Source: Myxococcales bacterium
GTDB lineage: Bacteria > Myxococcota_A > UBA9160 > SMWR01
Reading direction: 5' to 3'
Assembly: GCA_022561775.1 (NCBI GenBank)
Contig: JADFQO010000009.1
Coordinates: 28,496 to 92,495, forward strand
DNA: 64,000 bases
In this document: positions 62,598-64,000 of the stretch, in pieces
Position numbering within the stretch: position 1 is the first letter of the stretch
How the letters are laid out: each line of letters begins with the position of its first letter
Translations under genes and position numbers: made by a program
The notes under the pieces: model-generated
Databases searched by the model: none
What the model was told of the DNA's origin: nothing
Seen by the model: the letters and a program-made list of their open reading frames with translations, nothing else

Positions 62598-62888
62598 CTA
62601 CTTCCCGGCCGTCCATTCCGCGGGGGTCAGTGTCTTCATCGAGAGGGCGTGAATCTCGCTCCCCATCACGCTCTCGAGAGCGTCGTAGACCAGGCGCTGC
62701 CTCTGGACGGGTGCCTTGCCCTCGAACTGCATCGAGACGACGACGGCCCTGAAATGGCCGCCGCCGTCGCGGGCACCCGCGTGCCCGACATGCAGATGAC
62801 TCTCATCGATCACTTCGACGTGAACCGCGGCGAGACGCTCGCGTAACTCGGCTTCGATGCGCGCACGCCGATCGGACCGGTCAGGCAC
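62598..62888 (-). CDS. bolA: BolA-family protein
   Basis: 96 residues, GTG start. The BolA fold is recognisable: LHVGHAGARDGGGHFRAVVVS with conserved glycine and histidine, then RLVYDALESVMGSEIHALSMKTLTP. BolA proteins bind glutaredoxins and act in Fe-S and iron homeostasis. It is downstream of the small heat-shock gene on the same strand by 29 bp. Confidence 0.88.
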   Translation of the reverse strand: MPDRSDRRARIEAELRERLAAVHVEVIDESHLHVGHAGARDGGGHFRAVVVSMQFEGKAPVQRQRLVYDALESVMGSEIHALSMKTLTPAEWTAGK

Positions 62889-62917
62889 GAAATTCCGTCA
62901 TCTGTTGATCGATGCGA

Positions 62918-63391
62918 TCAACAGGTCGTGACCGGAATCGTCCGAACCTGCGGCTGCTCTTCCTCAGGTTTCGGAATGACCAGATCGAGAACGCCGTTCT
63001 TGTACGCGGCCCTCACGGTTTCGGGATCGATCTCCCAGGCAACCCGGAAGCTCCGCGTAAAGGAGCCGCGCGATCGCTCGATCCGCTTACGCCCGTCGTC
63101 GTCCGACGTGGATTCGAATTTCTTCTCACCCTTGATGGTCAGGACATCTCCGTCGGTCGTGACCTCGAAATCCTCCTCCTTCAGCCCGGGTAGCTCGACA
63201 CTGAATCGCAACTCGTCGTCCGCCTCCTCGACGTTCACCGCCGGAGCGAATGAAGGGTTGCCGGGTGCGAATGCGGGGCGGTCGATCAGAGGAAGGCCGT
63301 CAAAGAATCGATCGAGATTCCACAGCGGGCCAAAAAACGTCGGCGCATTCCTACGCGTCGCTCGGCGGGGTACGATCCAATTTGCAGTCAT
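62918..63391 (-). CDS. Hsp20/alpha-crystallin small heat-shock protein
   Basis: 157 residues from the ATG at 63391 with GGAGG 6 nt upstream. The alpha-crystallin domain is complete (VEEADDELRFSVELPGLKEEDFEV, KGEKKFE, RSRGSFTRSFRV, AAYKNGVLDLVIPK). It prevents aggregation of unfolded proteins and forms oligomers. A hairpin lies just before its ribosome site. Confidence 0.93.
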   Translation of the reverse strand: MTANWIVPRRATRRNAPTFFGPLWNLDRFFDGLPLIDRPAFAPGNPSFAPAVNVEEADDELRFSVELPGLKEEDFEVTTDGDVLTIKGEKKFESTSDDDGRKRIERSRGSFTRSFRVAWEIDPETVRAAYKNGVLDLVIPKPEEEQPQVRTIPVTTC

Positions 63392-63397
63392 CGCTTT

Positions 63398-63420
63398 CCT
63401 CCACACTCCGTTTATGGAGT
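63398..63420 (-). promoter_or_regulatory. Leader hairpin next to the hsp20 ribosome site (candidate RNA thermometer)
   Basis: On the minus strand the leader reads ACTCC-ATAAAC-GGAGT (63420 to 63405), a perfect 5-bp hairpin, then the GGAGG ribosome site (63402-63398). The ACTCC arm could instead pair with the GGAG of the ribosome site, so two structures compete. No CIRCE element is seen. Temperature control is inference. Confidence 0.35.
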
Positions 63421-63635
63421 TCGTGATACGCCAAATAACCTGATCACTGATCTCGAGCCGTCAACCCCCCTGAAAGCCCCCATGCGGGTCGTTCCGCCGG
63501 GCGCAGGCGGAGAAAGCTGCTGCGCAGCCGACGCGCAATCGGGTCGAACCCTGGGGCTGCCCGATCGGCCAACGGGTGCCCGTCGGAATCCGCGTCGATC
63601 CGCGAGGTCAGTCGGCCCGGGAGTTTCTCGACCCG

Positions 63636-64000
63636 TCAGGCGGGATCCGGTTCGAGAAGGCCACCTTTCAATTGATGGATCACCGCATCACTCAGCCCGA
63701 TATCGTTCGCGTAACCGCGAAATGAGCCGTAGCGATCGCGCAGCCGATCCAGTAGTGAGAACATCGTTCCGGGTCTGGCGTGCAGCGTATCGGCCGGAAG
63801 GTTATCGATCGCTTCGCGATAGCCCGACGATTGCATCAGGCGGTCGATGATCGCGTCGAGATTGTCTTGGGTCGCCGCGTAGTCCGCGACGATGAATTCA
63901 TCGGGGACACCGAGCAGGCCGAGTACGATCGCGGAGATCAAACCCGTCCGGTCTTTGCCGGCCGCACAGTGGTAGACGGCCGGCGTCGAACATTCGGCGA
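63636..64000 (-). CDS. Partial tyrosine phosphatase (DSP-like), C-terminal part
   Basis: The 5' end lies beyond the window. The visible part starts about 15 residues before the catalytic loop HCAAGKDRTG (C-x5-R), the same loop type as the phosphatase at 51750, followed by a helical C-terminal domain (LDAIIDRLMQSSGYREAID). The paralogue at 51750 has a lipoprotein signal; this one cannot be judged. Confidence 0.85.
   Translation of the reverse strand, partial: AECSTPAVYHCAAGKDRTGLISAIVLGLLGVPDEFIVADYAATQDNLDAIIDRLMQSSGYREAIDNLPADTLHARPGTMFSLLDRLRDRYGSFRGYANDIGLSDAVIHQLKGGLLEPDPA

Noticed and set aside
1..64000. tRNA, rRNA, integrase, transposase or prophage genes
   Set aside because: None recognised on either strand by reading; no attachment-site duplication noticed. 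A tRNA scan would be decisive.

Overview
The window is about 64 kb of high-GC, densely coded DNA from a diderm (Gram-negative type) bacterium. The evidence for two membranes is LPS-export permeases, a YdbH-YnbE-YdbL set, many lipoprotein signal peptides and a periplasmic SCO protein. The mix of genes (CaiB-type CoA transferase, EXPERA/EBP-like protein, M1 peptidase, NSS and GPH transporters, many GTG/TTG starts) suits a deltaproteobacteria-like lineage such as Myxococcota or Desulfobacterota_B, but that placement is inference. I saw no rRNA, tRNA, CRISPR array, prophage or insertion sequence. The region reads as ordinary chromosome with several unusual accessory blocks.

Layout. 0.1-5.7 kb: a MerR remnant, small lipoproteins, a DUF4056 lipoprotein, an MBL-fold lipoprotein overlapping a cupredoxin-like lipoprotein, an agmatinase-type ureohydrolase and a serine hydrolase. 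5.7-11.1 kb: pyrF, an ABC-2 exporter pair, a flippase-like membrane protein and a NYN-LOTUS protein. 11.1-13.5 kb: one reading frame carrying both LptF and LptG. 13.5-23.5 kb: a lipid block with two nucleotidyltransferases, an MsbA-like ABC exporter, a metallophosphatase, a CDP-alcohol phosphotransferase, a periplasmic beta-rich protein, a diacylglycerol-kinase-family protein, a Tam41-like CDP-diacylglycerol synthase candidate and a fatty-acid desaturase. 23.7-35.6 kb: DUF192, SDR, SufR-like regulator, GPH transporter, alpha/beta hydrolase, NSS transporter, M1 aminopeptidase and an ABC-class ATPase. 35.8-37.6 kb: an overlapping operon PspC / ECF sigma / anti-sigma / PspC. 37.7-45.7 kb: TPR-metzincin lipoprotein, sucA, cupin, UbiA-type prenyltransferase, rhodanese, hydrolase, Nudix. 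45.7-55 kb: tandem repeats, dockerin-like secreted protein, ychF with a 45-bp minisatellite in its leader, SCO, HAD, MenA/UbiA-like, tyrosine phosphatase, mtgA, an EBP-like protein and msrB. 55-64 kb: ydbH-ynbE-ydbL, NfeD, CaiB-type transferase, pabB, DHH phosphoesterase, BolA, Hsp20 and a second, partial tyrosine phosphatase.

The strongest theme is envelope lipid metabolism. The 13.5-22.4 kb block has candidates for each step of making a phospholipid with a cytidylyl-activated intermediate: lipid phosphorylation, CDP-lipid formation, head-group activation, head-group transfer and export. Its last four genes are packed head to tail with overlaps or gaps of 7-19 bp. LptFG, YdbH-YnbE-YdbL, the flippase-like protein and the PspC/ECF operon add lipid transport and envelope-stress functions.

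The best candidates for something undescribed are: the Tam41-like gene in that lipid block; a bacterial homologue of eukaryotic emopamil-binding protein (sterol delta8-delta7 isomerase) that keeps the residues known to matter in the human enzyme; the natural LptF-LptG fusion; and a dispersed two-hairpin repeat whose CTAG ends supply the stop codons of neighbouring genes while its stems vary with pairing preserved.
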